DNA from: Chryseosolibacter sp964438975
GTDB lineage: Bacteria > Bacteroidota > Bacteroidia > Cytophagales > Cyclobacteriaceae
DNA length: 64,000 nucleotides
Assembly: GCA_964438975.1 (NCBI GenBank)
Contig: CAYTMU010000018.1
Location: 1 to 64,000 of the forward strand
Reading direction: 5' to 3'
Position 1 is the first letter of the stretch; every line of letters begins with the position of its first letter. Made by a program: the position numbers and the translations under genes. Below the pieces are notes generated by a model. The model saw only the letters and a program-made list of their open reading frames with translations. It searched no databases and was not told the origin of the DNA. Of this stretch, positions 42,432-50,070 are shown piece by piece.

Positions 42432-43271
42432 ATGAGAGATGTTTGCTGTACAACTGTCCTGCTTTGCCTTTGCCTGACCTCTTTTGGACAATTTGCCAAG
42501 AATACAATGGCGCTATCAGTTTCCGGGAATGATCGCATAACGGTAGTCAAGGGCAGCGTCAGGCTTGCGGAATGGCACGAACGGTCATTCTGGCCATTGT
42601 ACGATAAGTATCTCAACGATGCGACCAAGGTCTATTCCATGACTTACCGGTCGCTCGAGGACCTGGCTGAGACTGACGCATCTGTGTCGGAAACTACTGC
42701 TTTGGAGAATGCCGTAAAGGTGCTGACGTATCGCAAGGAGGAACTTGAGATGCGGAAGAAATACTACCGGGAGATGGGAGCCATCCTGAACGGAGTCATT
42801 GCTATGCAATTCCTCCAGACCGAGGCCATGATGGACATGCTGGAGAGCGCAAATATTTACAACGGAACCGAATGGGAGAGATATCGTTTTCACGCCCACT
42901 CTTTGCCGGATGACCAGGTCGCAAAGGCAAAGCGCAACACGCTGGAGGCCGCTTTGGATATCCCGGATGAGAAGAAAAGCGCGTTCTGGTCACTATACAG
43001 AAGATACGAAGTTGAACGCAATGCGCTGATGGGGGAGGCGTACGATATTTACGCCCTGTTCGCCAGCGATGCCGCAGACTTTACGCCTGCACTGGCCAAA
43101 AGATTGGGTTACGATTTACTTCATGTGATGGAGCGCGAGCTGAAATTGAGGGAAGACTTCTTTTATCAGATGAATGCACGGGTAGGGTCCGTACTGGCAG
43201 CCCGGTTCTTTGCATTCGAAGATTACTACGCCATCGTTTCCAAGATGTACGCTTGGGCCGATGCCCCCTGA
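42432..43271 (+). CDS. Exported helical protein of unknown function
   Basis: A 279-residue protein with a signal peptide ending near TSFGQF. The mature part is mostly helical and charged, with two related segments: SFWPLYDKYLNDATKVY near residue 55 and AFWSLYRRYEVERNAL near residue 183. Each is followed about 65 residues later by a basic helix and a short segment (REMGAILNGVIAMQFLQTE; ARVGSVLAARFFAFEDY). The pattern recalls LTXXQ/Spy-like periplasmic proteins, but the exact motif is missing. It may be an internally duplicated periplasmic chaperone or sensor. Spacing to the symporter gene is 68 bases. Confidence 0.7.
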   Translation: MRDVCCTTVLLCLCLTSFGQFAKNTMALSVSGNDRITVVKGSVRLAEWHERSFWPLYDKYLNDATKVYSMTYRSLEDLAETDASVSETTALENAVKVLTYRKEELEMRKKYYREMGAILNGVIAMQFLQTEAMMDMLESANIYNGTEWERYRFHAHSLPDDQVAKAKRNTLEAALDIPDEKKSAFWSLYRRYEVERNALMGEAYDIYALFASDAADFTPALAKRLGYDLLHVMERELKLREDFFYQMNARVGSVLAARFFAFEDYYAIVSKMYAWADAP

Positions 43272-43339
43272 TCGTCAATAGCTTGGAAGTTTCAGGCGAG
43301 GCCGTTATCTTGAATGCCTGAACCTCACTCACAGCGCGA

Positions 43340-44971
43340 ATGCACGATCTGGACTTCTCCGACTACTGCGTATTCATTTTCTATTTTCTGGCCGTCAGCA
43401 CTTACGGAATCTACGTTTACAACCGCAATAGGTCGAAGGTAGCCGACTCGCGCGATTTCTTTCTCGCAGAAGGCTCGCTGACCTGGTGGGCCATTGGCGC
43501 TTCGCTCATCGCATCGAATATTTCGGCAGAACACTTCATCGGGATGTCGGGATCTGGCTTTGCACTCGGCCTGGCTATCTCAACGTATGAATGGATGGCA
43601 GCAGCGACACTTATCATTGTCGCTGTTTTTTTTGTTCCGGTTTATCTAAAGAACAAGATATACACCATGCCCCAATTCCTGGAGCAACGGTACAACGGAA
43701 CGGTTAGTACCATTATGGCCATTTTCTGGCTCCTCGTATACGTATTCGTCAATCTGACATCCATCATCTATCTCGGTGCGCTGGCGATCACCGCCATCTC
43801 AGGTATCAGCTTTGAAGTGTGTATCATCGGACTGGCCGTGTTCTCAATTATCGTAACACTAGGCGGAATGAAAGTGATCGGTTATACCGATGTCATTCAG
43901 GTTGCTGTCCTGATCATCGGCGGGCTGGTCACCACCTATCTGGCGTTGACGCTCGTATCGCAGCACTTCGGTTATGGTGAGGATGTCATCGCTGGCGCCC
44001 GGGTGATGCTGGACAAGGCAGATTCACATTTCCATATGATCTTCGACTCTTCGCACCAGTACTATTCCGACCTGCCGGGACTCTCGGTGTTAATCGGCGG
44101 CATGTGGATCAATAACCTGAGTTATTGGGGATGCAACCAATACATCATTCAGCGCGCGCTCGGAGCGGATCTCAAGACGGCGCGGAATGGAATTTTGTTC
44201 GCAGCGTTCCTGAAATTGCTGGTGCCGGTCATTGCAGTGCTGCCGGGCATCGCTGCCTACGTGTTGTTCCAGGAGGGTCTGTTTCAAACAGAAATGATCA
44301 ATGACCAGGGGATCGTGAAACCAGACCACGCATATCCAACATTGCTCAACCTGCTGCCACCCGGCTTGAAGGGCCTGGCCTTTGCAGCCTTGACCGCAGC
44401 TATCGTAGCCTCGTTGGCGGGGAAAGCGAATAGCATCGCGACTATCTTTTCGCTGGATATTTACAAGAAGTTCTTCAATCGGAAAGCGAGTGAAAAGCAA
44501 CTTGTCAGCACCGGGCGATGGACCGTCATTGTTTCCATGGTGATCGCCTCAATTGTAGCGCCTGCCTTGCGCTCGCTGGATCAGGCTTATCAATTCATCC
44601 AGGAATATGTAGGCTTTATTTCTCCTGGAGTGCTCGTGATCTTTCTACTCGGTTTCTTCTGGCGCCGAACCACCGCATCCGCTGCACTTACCGCGGCGCT
44701 GCTGACGATTCCACTATCAACGTTGTTGAAATACCTTCCGTATTGGACCAATGGTGCGTTCCCGGATTATCCCTTCCTCGATCGTATGTCCATCGTCTTC
44801 GTGTTCCTGTTGTTGTTGATGATCGTCATGAGCCTGCTTGACCGCCGCAGTGCGACTCAGCCGCGTGTAATCGAAGTTGATACGTCGATGTTCCGCGTTA
44901 CGCCGTCATTTACTATCGGTTCGGTGCTGATCATTGGCATTCTAACCGCACTTTATACGGTTTTCTGGTAG
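43340..44971 (+). CDS. Sodium:solute symporter (SSS family)
   Basis: A 543-residue transporter with about fourteen helices, resembling vSGLT-type sodium/sugar symporters. Typical segments are SRDFFLAEGSLTWWAIGASL, ISAEHFIGMSGSGFA, YTDVIQVAVLIIGG and the fifth-helix region GLKGLAFAALTAAIVASLAGKANS. The last helps form the sodium site. The next gene, inositol oxygenase, begins 61 bases later, so myo-inositol is a likely cargo; sugars and other polyols cannot be excluded. Confidence 0.9.
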   Translation: MHDLDFSDYCVFIFYFLAVSTYGIYVYNRNRSKVADSRDFFLAEGSLTWWAIGASLIASNISAEHFIGMSGSGFALGLAISTYEWMAAATLIIVAVFFVPVYLKNKIYTMPQFLEQRYNGTVSTIMAIFWLLVYVFVNLTSIIYLGALAITAISGISFEVCIIGLAVFSIIVTLGGMKVIGYTDVIQVAVLIIGGLVTTYLALTLVSQHFGYGEDVIAGARVMLDKADSHFHMIFDSSHQYYSDLPGLSVLIGGMWINNLSYWGCNQYIIQRALGADLKTARNGILFAAFLKLLVPVIAVLPGIAAYVLFQEGLFQTEMINDQGIVKPDHAYPTLLNLLPPGLKGLAFAALTAAIVASLAGKANSIATIFSLDIYKKFFNRKASEKQLVSTGRWTVIVSMVIASIVAPALRSLDQAYQFIQEYVGFISPGVLVIFLLGFFWRRTTASAALTAALLTIPLSTLLKYLPYWTNGAFPDYPFLDRMSIVFVFLLLLMIVMSLLDRRSATQPRVIEVDTSMFRVTPSFTIGSVLIIGILTALYTVFW

Positions 44972-45006
44972 CATTCCAGGCGCTGGTATTTTTTTCCATA
45001 GTTTTG

Positions 45007-45014
45007 TATATTTG
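45007..45014 (+). promoter_or_regulatory. -7 element upstream of inositol oxygenase
   Basis: TATATTTG matches TAnnTTTG exactly and sits 18 bases before the ATG at 45033. If active, the oxygenase gene has its own promoter besides read-through from the symporter. Confidence 0.45.
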
Positions 45015-45032
45015 GTAATAAACCAGGGAAGT

Positions 45033-45899
45033 ATGAATAACGAACAGTTGTCCGAAAAGGAAAAGAACCCCCTCAAAAGCATTGAAGAGTGGGAAGACGA
45101 CCTCCTGCATCGCTACCCGGAAACCAGGAAGAAAGAGGAATACCGGAATTACGAAGCCCCGGCCCGCGATACCGTACGCGAGTTCTATAAGCTCAACCAC
45201 CAGTATCAGACCTACAATTTTGTCATGACAAAGCGGGAGGAGTTCCTGAAATTCGATCGCAAGACGCTGACCGTATGGGAGGCTATGGAGTTCCTGAACA
45301 CGCTCGTCGACGACTCCGATCCCGACATTGAACTCGATCAACTCCAGCACCTACTTCAAACCGCCGAGGCAATCCGCCGCGACGGGCATCCCGATTGGTT
45401 CGTGCTGACCGGCTTCATACACGACATGGGAAAAGTATTATGCCTTTTCGGCGAGCCTCAGTGGGCTGTGGTCGGCGACACCTTTCCCGTCGGGTGCAAG
45501 TTCTCTGATAAGATCGTTTATCCCGAGTTCTTTGAACTGAACCCCGATAACAGCGATAGTCGTTATAACACAACGTATGGCATTTACAAGCCAGGGTGCG
45601 GACTCAGAAACGTCACGATGTCCTGGGGTCACGATGAGTACCTCTACCATATCACCAAGGACTTTATGCCGGAACCCGCGCTGTACATGATCCGGTATCA
45701 CTCGTTCTACGCCCAGCACCGCGAACACGCCTACGAACATCTGATGGATGATCACGACCGGGAGATGTTCGAGTGGGTGAAGAAGTTCAACCCCTATGAC
45801 CTGTATTCGAAGAGCCCGGTGCCTCCGGATTCAAAAGAGCTCAGACCCTATTACGAAGAACTGATCGCGAAGTACCTGCCTGCGCAGGTGCGGCTCTAG
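45033..45899 (+). CDS. Inositol oxygenase
   Basis: A 288-residue diiron oxygenase of the MIOX family, which converts myo-inositol plus oxygen to D-glucuronate. The HD-domain iron ligands are visible: HPDWFVLTGFIHDMGKVL (His and HD), GHDEYLYHI, IRYHSFYAQHREHAYEHL. The substrate loop has FPVGCKFSDKIVYPEFF. The start at 45033 is backed by AGGGAAGT just upstream; an earlier ATG at 45012 is less likely. MIOX is best known in animals and plants and is patchy in bacteria. Upstream is a sodium symporter, downstream a sugar-isomerase-like gene; mannonate dehydratase lies 15 kb away. Confidence 0.93.
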   Translation: MNNEQLSEKEKNPLKSIEEWEDDLLHRYPETRKKEEYRNYEAPARDTVREFYKLNHQYQTYNFVMTKREEFLKFDRKTLTVWEAMEFLNTLVDDSDPDIELDQLQHLLQTAEAIRRDGHPDWFVLTGFIHDMGKVLCLFGEPQWAVVGDTFPVGCKFSDKIVYPEFFELNPDNSDSRYNTTYGIYKPGCGLRNVTMSWGHDEYLYHITKDFMPEPALYMIRYHSFYAQHREHAYEHLMDDHDREMFEWVKKFNPYDLYSKSPVPPDSKELRPYYEELIAKYLPAQVRL

Positions 45900-45936
45900 C
45901 AGTTCGCTACATCAATCCCCTAGTCAATTACTGCGT

Positions 45937-46812
45937 ATGACGTCGCGAAGAAGTGCTATGAAAAAACTTGCCGTTGCTTCTGCGACGGCAGCAGGACTCT
46001 CACTTAGCCACCGTATTGAGGCGGCGGAAGCTGTACTCGCGCCTGCGTTAAAAGGTAGAGTAAACCATTCCGTCTGCCGTTGGTGTTATGGCAACATCCC
46101 CCTGGAAGATCTCTGCCAGGCAGCGAAGAACATTGGCCTCACATCAATCGAGTTGACGGGACCCAACGAGTGGCCGGTGCTCCAGAAATACGGGTTGACA
46201 TCGGCGCTGCCGAATGGCGCCGGCATGGGTATCGAAAAGGGTTTTAACGATCCACAATACCACGAAGACCTTGTCGCAAGTTATGAGGCGGTCATTCCGC
46301 AGGTTGCCAAGGCCGGATTATCGCAGATCATCTGCTTTTCGGGTAACAGAAGGGGGCTCGACGATGAGAAGGGGATAGAAAATTGCGCCATCGGATTGAA
46401 ACGCCTGATGCGTACCGCTGAGAAGCATAAGGTCACAGTCGTCATGGAACTGCTCAATAGCAAGGTGAACCACAAGGATTATCAATGCGATCACACCGCC
46501 TGGGGAGTGGCTTTGTGCGAACGGATCGGGTCAGAATACTTCAAACTGCTATACGATATCTATCACATGCAGATCATGGAGGGCGATGTCATTGCGACTA
46601 TCCGCAAATACCACCCGTACATATCCCACTATCACACCGGTGGCGTTCCCGGCAGGAATGAAATCGATGAAACGCAGGAGCTGAATTATCCTGCCATCAT
46701 GCAAGCTATTGTCGACACCGGATTCAAGGGCTATGTGGCGCAGGAATTCATTCCGAAACGTCCCGACAAGCTGGCGTCACTGAAGCAGGGAGTAGAGATC
46801 TGCGACGTCTGA
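45937..46812 (+). CDS. Hydroxypyruvate isomerase-like TIM barrel protein, exported
   Basis: A 291-residue sugar phosphate isomerase/epimerase-fold protein. The N-terminus MTSRRSAMKKLAVASA, with a following alanine-rich stretch, looks like a Tat signal. Conserved barrel segments include VNHSVCRWCYGNIPLEDLC, TVVMELLNSKVNH, LLYDIYHMQIMEGD, ISHYHTGGVPGRNEID and VAQEFIPK. These include the usual Glu, Asp, His and Glu metal ligands of the Hyi family. Tat-exported Hyi-like proteins are common in Bacteroidota and often pair with Gfo/Idh/MocA and DUF1080 genes. A periplasmic role in sugar-derivative isomerisation is likely, but its substrate is unknown. Confidence 0.85.
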   Translation: MTSRRSAMKKLAVASATAAGLSLSHRIEAAEAVLAPALKGRVNHSVCRWCYGNIPLEDLCQAAKNIGLTSIELTGPNEWPVLQKYGLTSALPNGAGMGIEKGFNDPQYHEDLVASYEAVIPQVAKAGLSQIICFSGNRRGLDDEKGIENCAIGLKRLMRTAEKHKVTVVMELLNSKVNHKDYQCDHTAWGVALCERIGSEYFKLLYDIYHMQIMEGDVIATIRKYHPYISHYHTGGVPGRNEIDETQELNYPAIMQAIVDTGFKGYVAQEFIPKRPDKLASLKQGVEICDV

Positions 46813-46825
46813 CACGGCAGTAAGA

Positions 46826-48871
46826 TCACAGCCCGAACTCCTGCAACGCAGCCTCGATAGCATATCGAATATCCTTATTTGTCGTTTTTGTCAGTAACGA
46901 CCGCAAGGCGGGCGTAGCCGATTTGGCGTCTTTTCCGATCCGCCCAAGAATTACCACGAGACGATATTGCAATCCGCCGTCATGAATTGTCGTCGCATTC
47001 AGTTCGTCCACCAGTGGATTTACCGCCGGGCGGCCCACCGCCACCAGGGATTCCTGTGAGATCTCACCTGCCTTGTCATAATTCCGTAACGCGGCGATCA
47101 TGTGTCTGATCGCCGTTTGGTTGCTTGTCCTTAGGTCGCCCAACAATTGAAGAGCCATCACCTGGACATCCGCCAATTGTTCCTTGTGATCAAGGGACCG
47201 TCGGTCCAGCAACGCCACCAGTATTGGCTCCAGCGGCGCCACACGATCACCCATCATCGTCAGCAGTTTCATGACTCGGTGCTGTTCCCCAACGTCACTT
47301 CCGCGCAGCACGGAGCCCGCTTCATCGATCGTCGGAATGACGCCAGGAATTGCAATACCATTCCTCGTACAAAAGTCGATACGATCTTGTCGTTGATTGG
47401 GATACGGTGATTCAAGCGCATACAACGCAAAACTAGCCCGGCACCTGTTGACCAGCAGCGCCAGGTCATTCGATGGGTATTTAGATTCGGCCTGTTTGTT
47501 CTGCTCGATCTTGAACGGACTCCCTTCATCAGAAGGATATGGCATGAAATTCCGCGCGAATGTATACAATTGATCCGGCGTCTTTTTGTTCTGATGATCG
47601 TTGAAGTAGTCGGCGAGCCAATACATCACCTGTGTTTTTGACGGCGCGTCAGGCTCTTCATCGTACATTCTCTTCAGGTACATGAAATGAAGTCCCGTGG
47701 CGTTGTCTGATTCAGTTTCCAGCCGATTTCCATAGTGTCCGTACGCATAACGACGCAGTTCGCGATTAGCCGTCAATGACTCCATGAGCTCATAGAAGCC
47801 CCGGTCAAACGAGACCGCCCTTGGCAGTCCGACCTGGCCGGAGCTCAGCAAGTCGAAATACTGGTTCAGCCGCGATCGGAGAATAGCGGTGTCTGGTTCC
47901 TCCACGCGATTGAACAGAAACCCGAGGTAGGCCGATAGGGTATGGTCACCGACCTTCCTGATAGTGCCGATCCCAGATCGCCATTCGTCATCATCTGCAT
48001 TCTGGTCGCTCGTGAGATACGCGAGAATGCTATATGCCCGGTCATCACCAGAAGGGTAGGCGATCGTATCAAGCGTTGCCAGCAAGAAAGTCTTGTAACG
48101 CCCGGGAGTGATGGCGTACCTGGCCAGAGCGTTTATCAGGTGATAGTGGATCTTTCCACATGCATTGTCAAATGGCGTGCGCATAGCCTCGATCGTAACC
48201 GCCTCGATCTTCTCGGGAGTCGAAAGGTCCTGCAACTTCTCCCGGAACTTGTCAGCGAAGGCGCGGCACCGGGTTTCGGCGTCAGTTTTTGTCTCGTGTG
48301 GGGCACTCGCACCGCCTTTGGATACCACAACCTGTGTTGTATTCGCTGTCAGCGCAGACTCGGGGAAGAGCGTCCGTATGTTTTTTGTCAGACGTATGCG
48401 ACCCGAATAGCTCATCAGAATTTCACCGCTGACGACATCGATCAGCCGGCCGTTAACATCGACGTAATTTTTCAGCCTGGTATAGGTCCCGGAAAATATG
48501 GCATCGATCGGCAACAACTCTCCGATCCGGATGGCCTCACTAGCCTTCATCATCCCGGAAAGCATGAACTCGTTCTCTTTGAGAATCGCGTCAACGCGCT
48601 TGCGTTCAAACAGTTTCAGGCGTCCGGGATCTGCACTGAGCCTTCCTATAATCGACTCGCTCAGATATTCGCCGAATACGTTCGCATTTCCGCTGCTGAC
48701 TTGCAATGGGACGAACGTCACGACCGCCAGGCGGACAGTAGGTCTTCCGAAGTCTGCTGACTCGATATTGCTGGCAATCTCGGCCACAACGGCCTTGTGA
48801 TCCTTCGTCTTCTGGGCAACCGACGGATGGGCGCAGGCACATAGGAGCAGGCAGAGCAGGAGCAGTCGCAT
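46826..48871 (-). CDS. FlgO/CsgG-like N-terminal domain fused to HEAT repeats
   Basis: A 681-residue exported protein. From the ATG at 48871 it has a cysteine-containing signal (LLLLCLLLCACAHPSVAQ) that could be a lipoprotein signal or a cleaved one; an upstream in-frame ATG at 48901 is less suitable. Residues ~40-170 resemble FlgO/CsgG (VRLAVVTFVPLQ, RLKLFERKRVDAILKENEF, LPIDAIFSGTYTRL). A long middle part is of unknown type, and the last ~170 residues are HEAT-like repeats (VMALQLLGDLRT, VAVGRPAVNPLVDEL, ILGRIGKDAKSATPALRSLL). I do not know this combination. It may be an envelope-associated scaffold. Confidence 0.75.
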   Translation of the reverse strand: MRLLLLCLLLCACAHPSVAQKTKDHKAVVAEIASNIESADFGRPTVRLAVVTFVPLQVSSGNANVFGEYLSESIIGRLSADPGRLKLFERKRVDAILKENEFMLSGMMKASEAIRIGELLPIDAIFSGTYTRLKNYVDVNGRLIDVVSGEILMSYSGRIRLTKNIRTLFPESALTANTTQVVVSKGGASAPHETKTDAETRCRAFADKFREKLQDLSTPEKIEAVTIEAMRTPFDNACGKIHYHLINALARYAITPGRYKTFLLATLDTIAYPSGDDRAYSILAYLTSDQNADDDEWRSGIGTIRKVGDHTLSAYLGFLFNRVEEPDTAILRSRLNQYFDLLSSGQVGLPRAVSFDRGFYELMESLTANRELRRYAYGHYGNRLETESDNATGLHFMYLKRMYDEEPDAPSKTQVMYWLADYFNDHQNKKTPDQLYTFARNFMPYPSDEGSPFKIEQNKQAESKYPSNDLALLVNRCRASFALYALESPYPNQRQDRIDFCTRNGIAIPGVIPTIDEAGSVLRGSDVGEQHRVMKLLTMMGDRVAPLEPILVALLDRRSLDHKEQLADVQVMALQLLGDLRTSNQTAIRHMIAALRNYDKAGEISQESLVAVGRPAVNPLVDELNATTIHDGGLQYRLVVILGRIGKDAKSATPALRSLLTKTTNKDIRYAIEAALQEFGL

Positions 48872-49167
48872 AAGTATGGGTTTGGCGGCGCCGGTTACCA
48901 AATTTGGGACGCAAGAATCAATCTCTGGAATTTTTTTTACGTATCAACTCAAAAAGAGTGGATTTTGGGTCTGGGGGCAAGAGAAATGCGAGTTTTTTTG
49001 CGCGAATGGGGAACCAAAGCGCTTCGTAATTTGTATACTTAGGAAATTTTTACTGCCATCGGCAAAATCACCCACCGTATTTTCCTTTCTCCACCGAACC
49101 TAAACAGGTGTGACTCGGTTGTTACACAGTATATTCATTTTTACGCACATAACGGACAATTTTTCAA
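48872..49167. other. Divergent intergenic region, FlgO-HEAT gene / second sigma factor
   Basis: 296 bases without a gene. TTTG-containing and TATA-like segments occur (for example TAATTTG near 49028 and TATATTCA near 49131), but no pair fits the promoter spacing well. Confidence 0.4.
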
Positions 49168-50031
49168 ATGAGACAGCTAAAGATCAGCAAGCAGATTACG
49201 AACCGGGAGAGCCAGTCGCTGGATAAGTATCTGCAGGAAATCGGGAAGGTGGATTTGATCACATCTGACATGGAAGTGGAGTTGGCAAAGCGCATCCGCG
49301 AAGGTGACCAGATCGCTTTGGAAAAGCTCACAAAAGCCAACCTCCGTTTCGTGGTTTCTGTTGCCAAGCAATACCAGAACAATGGTCTGACGCTGGGCGA
49401 TCTGATCAATGAGGGGAATCTCGGGCTGATCAAAGCGGCGAAGCGTTTTGACGAGACGAGAGGATTTAAGTTCATCTCATATGCTGTCTGGTGGATTCGT
49501 CAGTCGATCATGCAGGCCCTCGCCGAGCAGTCTCGTATTGTGCGACTACCACTGAACCGCGTGGGCTCACTCAACAAGATATCCAAGACGTTCTCTGAAC
49601 TGGAACAGAAGTTTCAGCGGGAGCCTTCCGCTGAAGAATTAGCGGAAGTTCTCGATATTTCTACTGATGAGGTGACTGATACCATGAAGATATCAGGTCG
49701 CCACGTATCTGTGGACGCGCCATTTGTCCAGGGCGAAGAAAACAGTCTGCTTGATGTACTTGAGAACGACAGCGAAGAGACTCCAGACTCAGAGCTGATG
49801 ATGGATTCACTCAGGAAGGAAGTGCAGCGCGCACTGTCAACCCTGACCCAGCGCGAAGCAGATGTGATCTCTTACTACTTCGGACTAAATGGTGAGCAAG
49901 CACTGACACTCGAAGAAATCGGACAGAAGTACAATCTCACACGCGAACGCGTCCGGCAAATCAAAGAAAAAGCAACCCGCAGACTCAGACACAGCTCGAG
50001 AAGCAATACGTTGAAGCCGTTCCTGGGGTAG
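49168..50031 (+). CDS. RNA polymerase primary sigma factor (SigA type), copy 2
   Basis: A 287-residue sigma factor of the same length and layout as that at 6557-7420. The first 30 residues are identical, region 2 (FKFISYAVWWIRQSI) is identical, and region 4.2 keeps LTRERVRQIKEKA. I count about 31 substitutions, mainly in the region 3 linker (150-180), 201-216 and 236-255, so identity is near 89 percent. Both copies should read the same promoters. This copy is alone, with no pnp neighbour, so it probably arose by duplication and may be used under different conditions. Confidence 0.93.
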   Translation: MRQLKISKQITNRESQSLDKYLQEIGKVDLITSDMEVELAKRIREGDQIALEKLTKANLRFVVSVAKQYQNNGLTLGDLINEGNLGLIKAAKRFDETRGFKFISYAVWWIRQSIMQALAEQSRIVRLPLNRVGSLNKISKTFSELEQKFQREPSAEELAEVLDISTDEVTDTMKISGRHVSVDAPFVQGEENSLLDVLENDSEETPDSELMMDSLRKEVQRALSTLTQREADVISYYFGLNGEQALTLEEIGQKYNLTRERVRQIKEKATRRLRHSSRSNTLKPFLG

Positions 50032-50044
50032 TGAGTCGTCAGGC

Positions 50045-50070
50045 GTGAATCGTGAGGCGTGACGATTCAC
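50045..50070. repeat. Intergenic hairpin repeat
   Basis: GTGAATCGT at 50045-50053 and ACGATTCAC at 50062-50070 form a perfect nine-base-pair stem with loop GAGGCGTG; GTGAGTCGT at 50031-50039 is a third, imperfect copy. The hairpin overlaps the stop codon of the minus-strand gene and may serve as a terminator between converging genes. Confidence 0.6.

Noticed and set aside
47942..48760. A 272-codon plus-strand frame inside the FlgO-HEAT gene
   Set aside because: The minus strand gives a signal peptide and recognisable domains; the plus-strand translation shows none.
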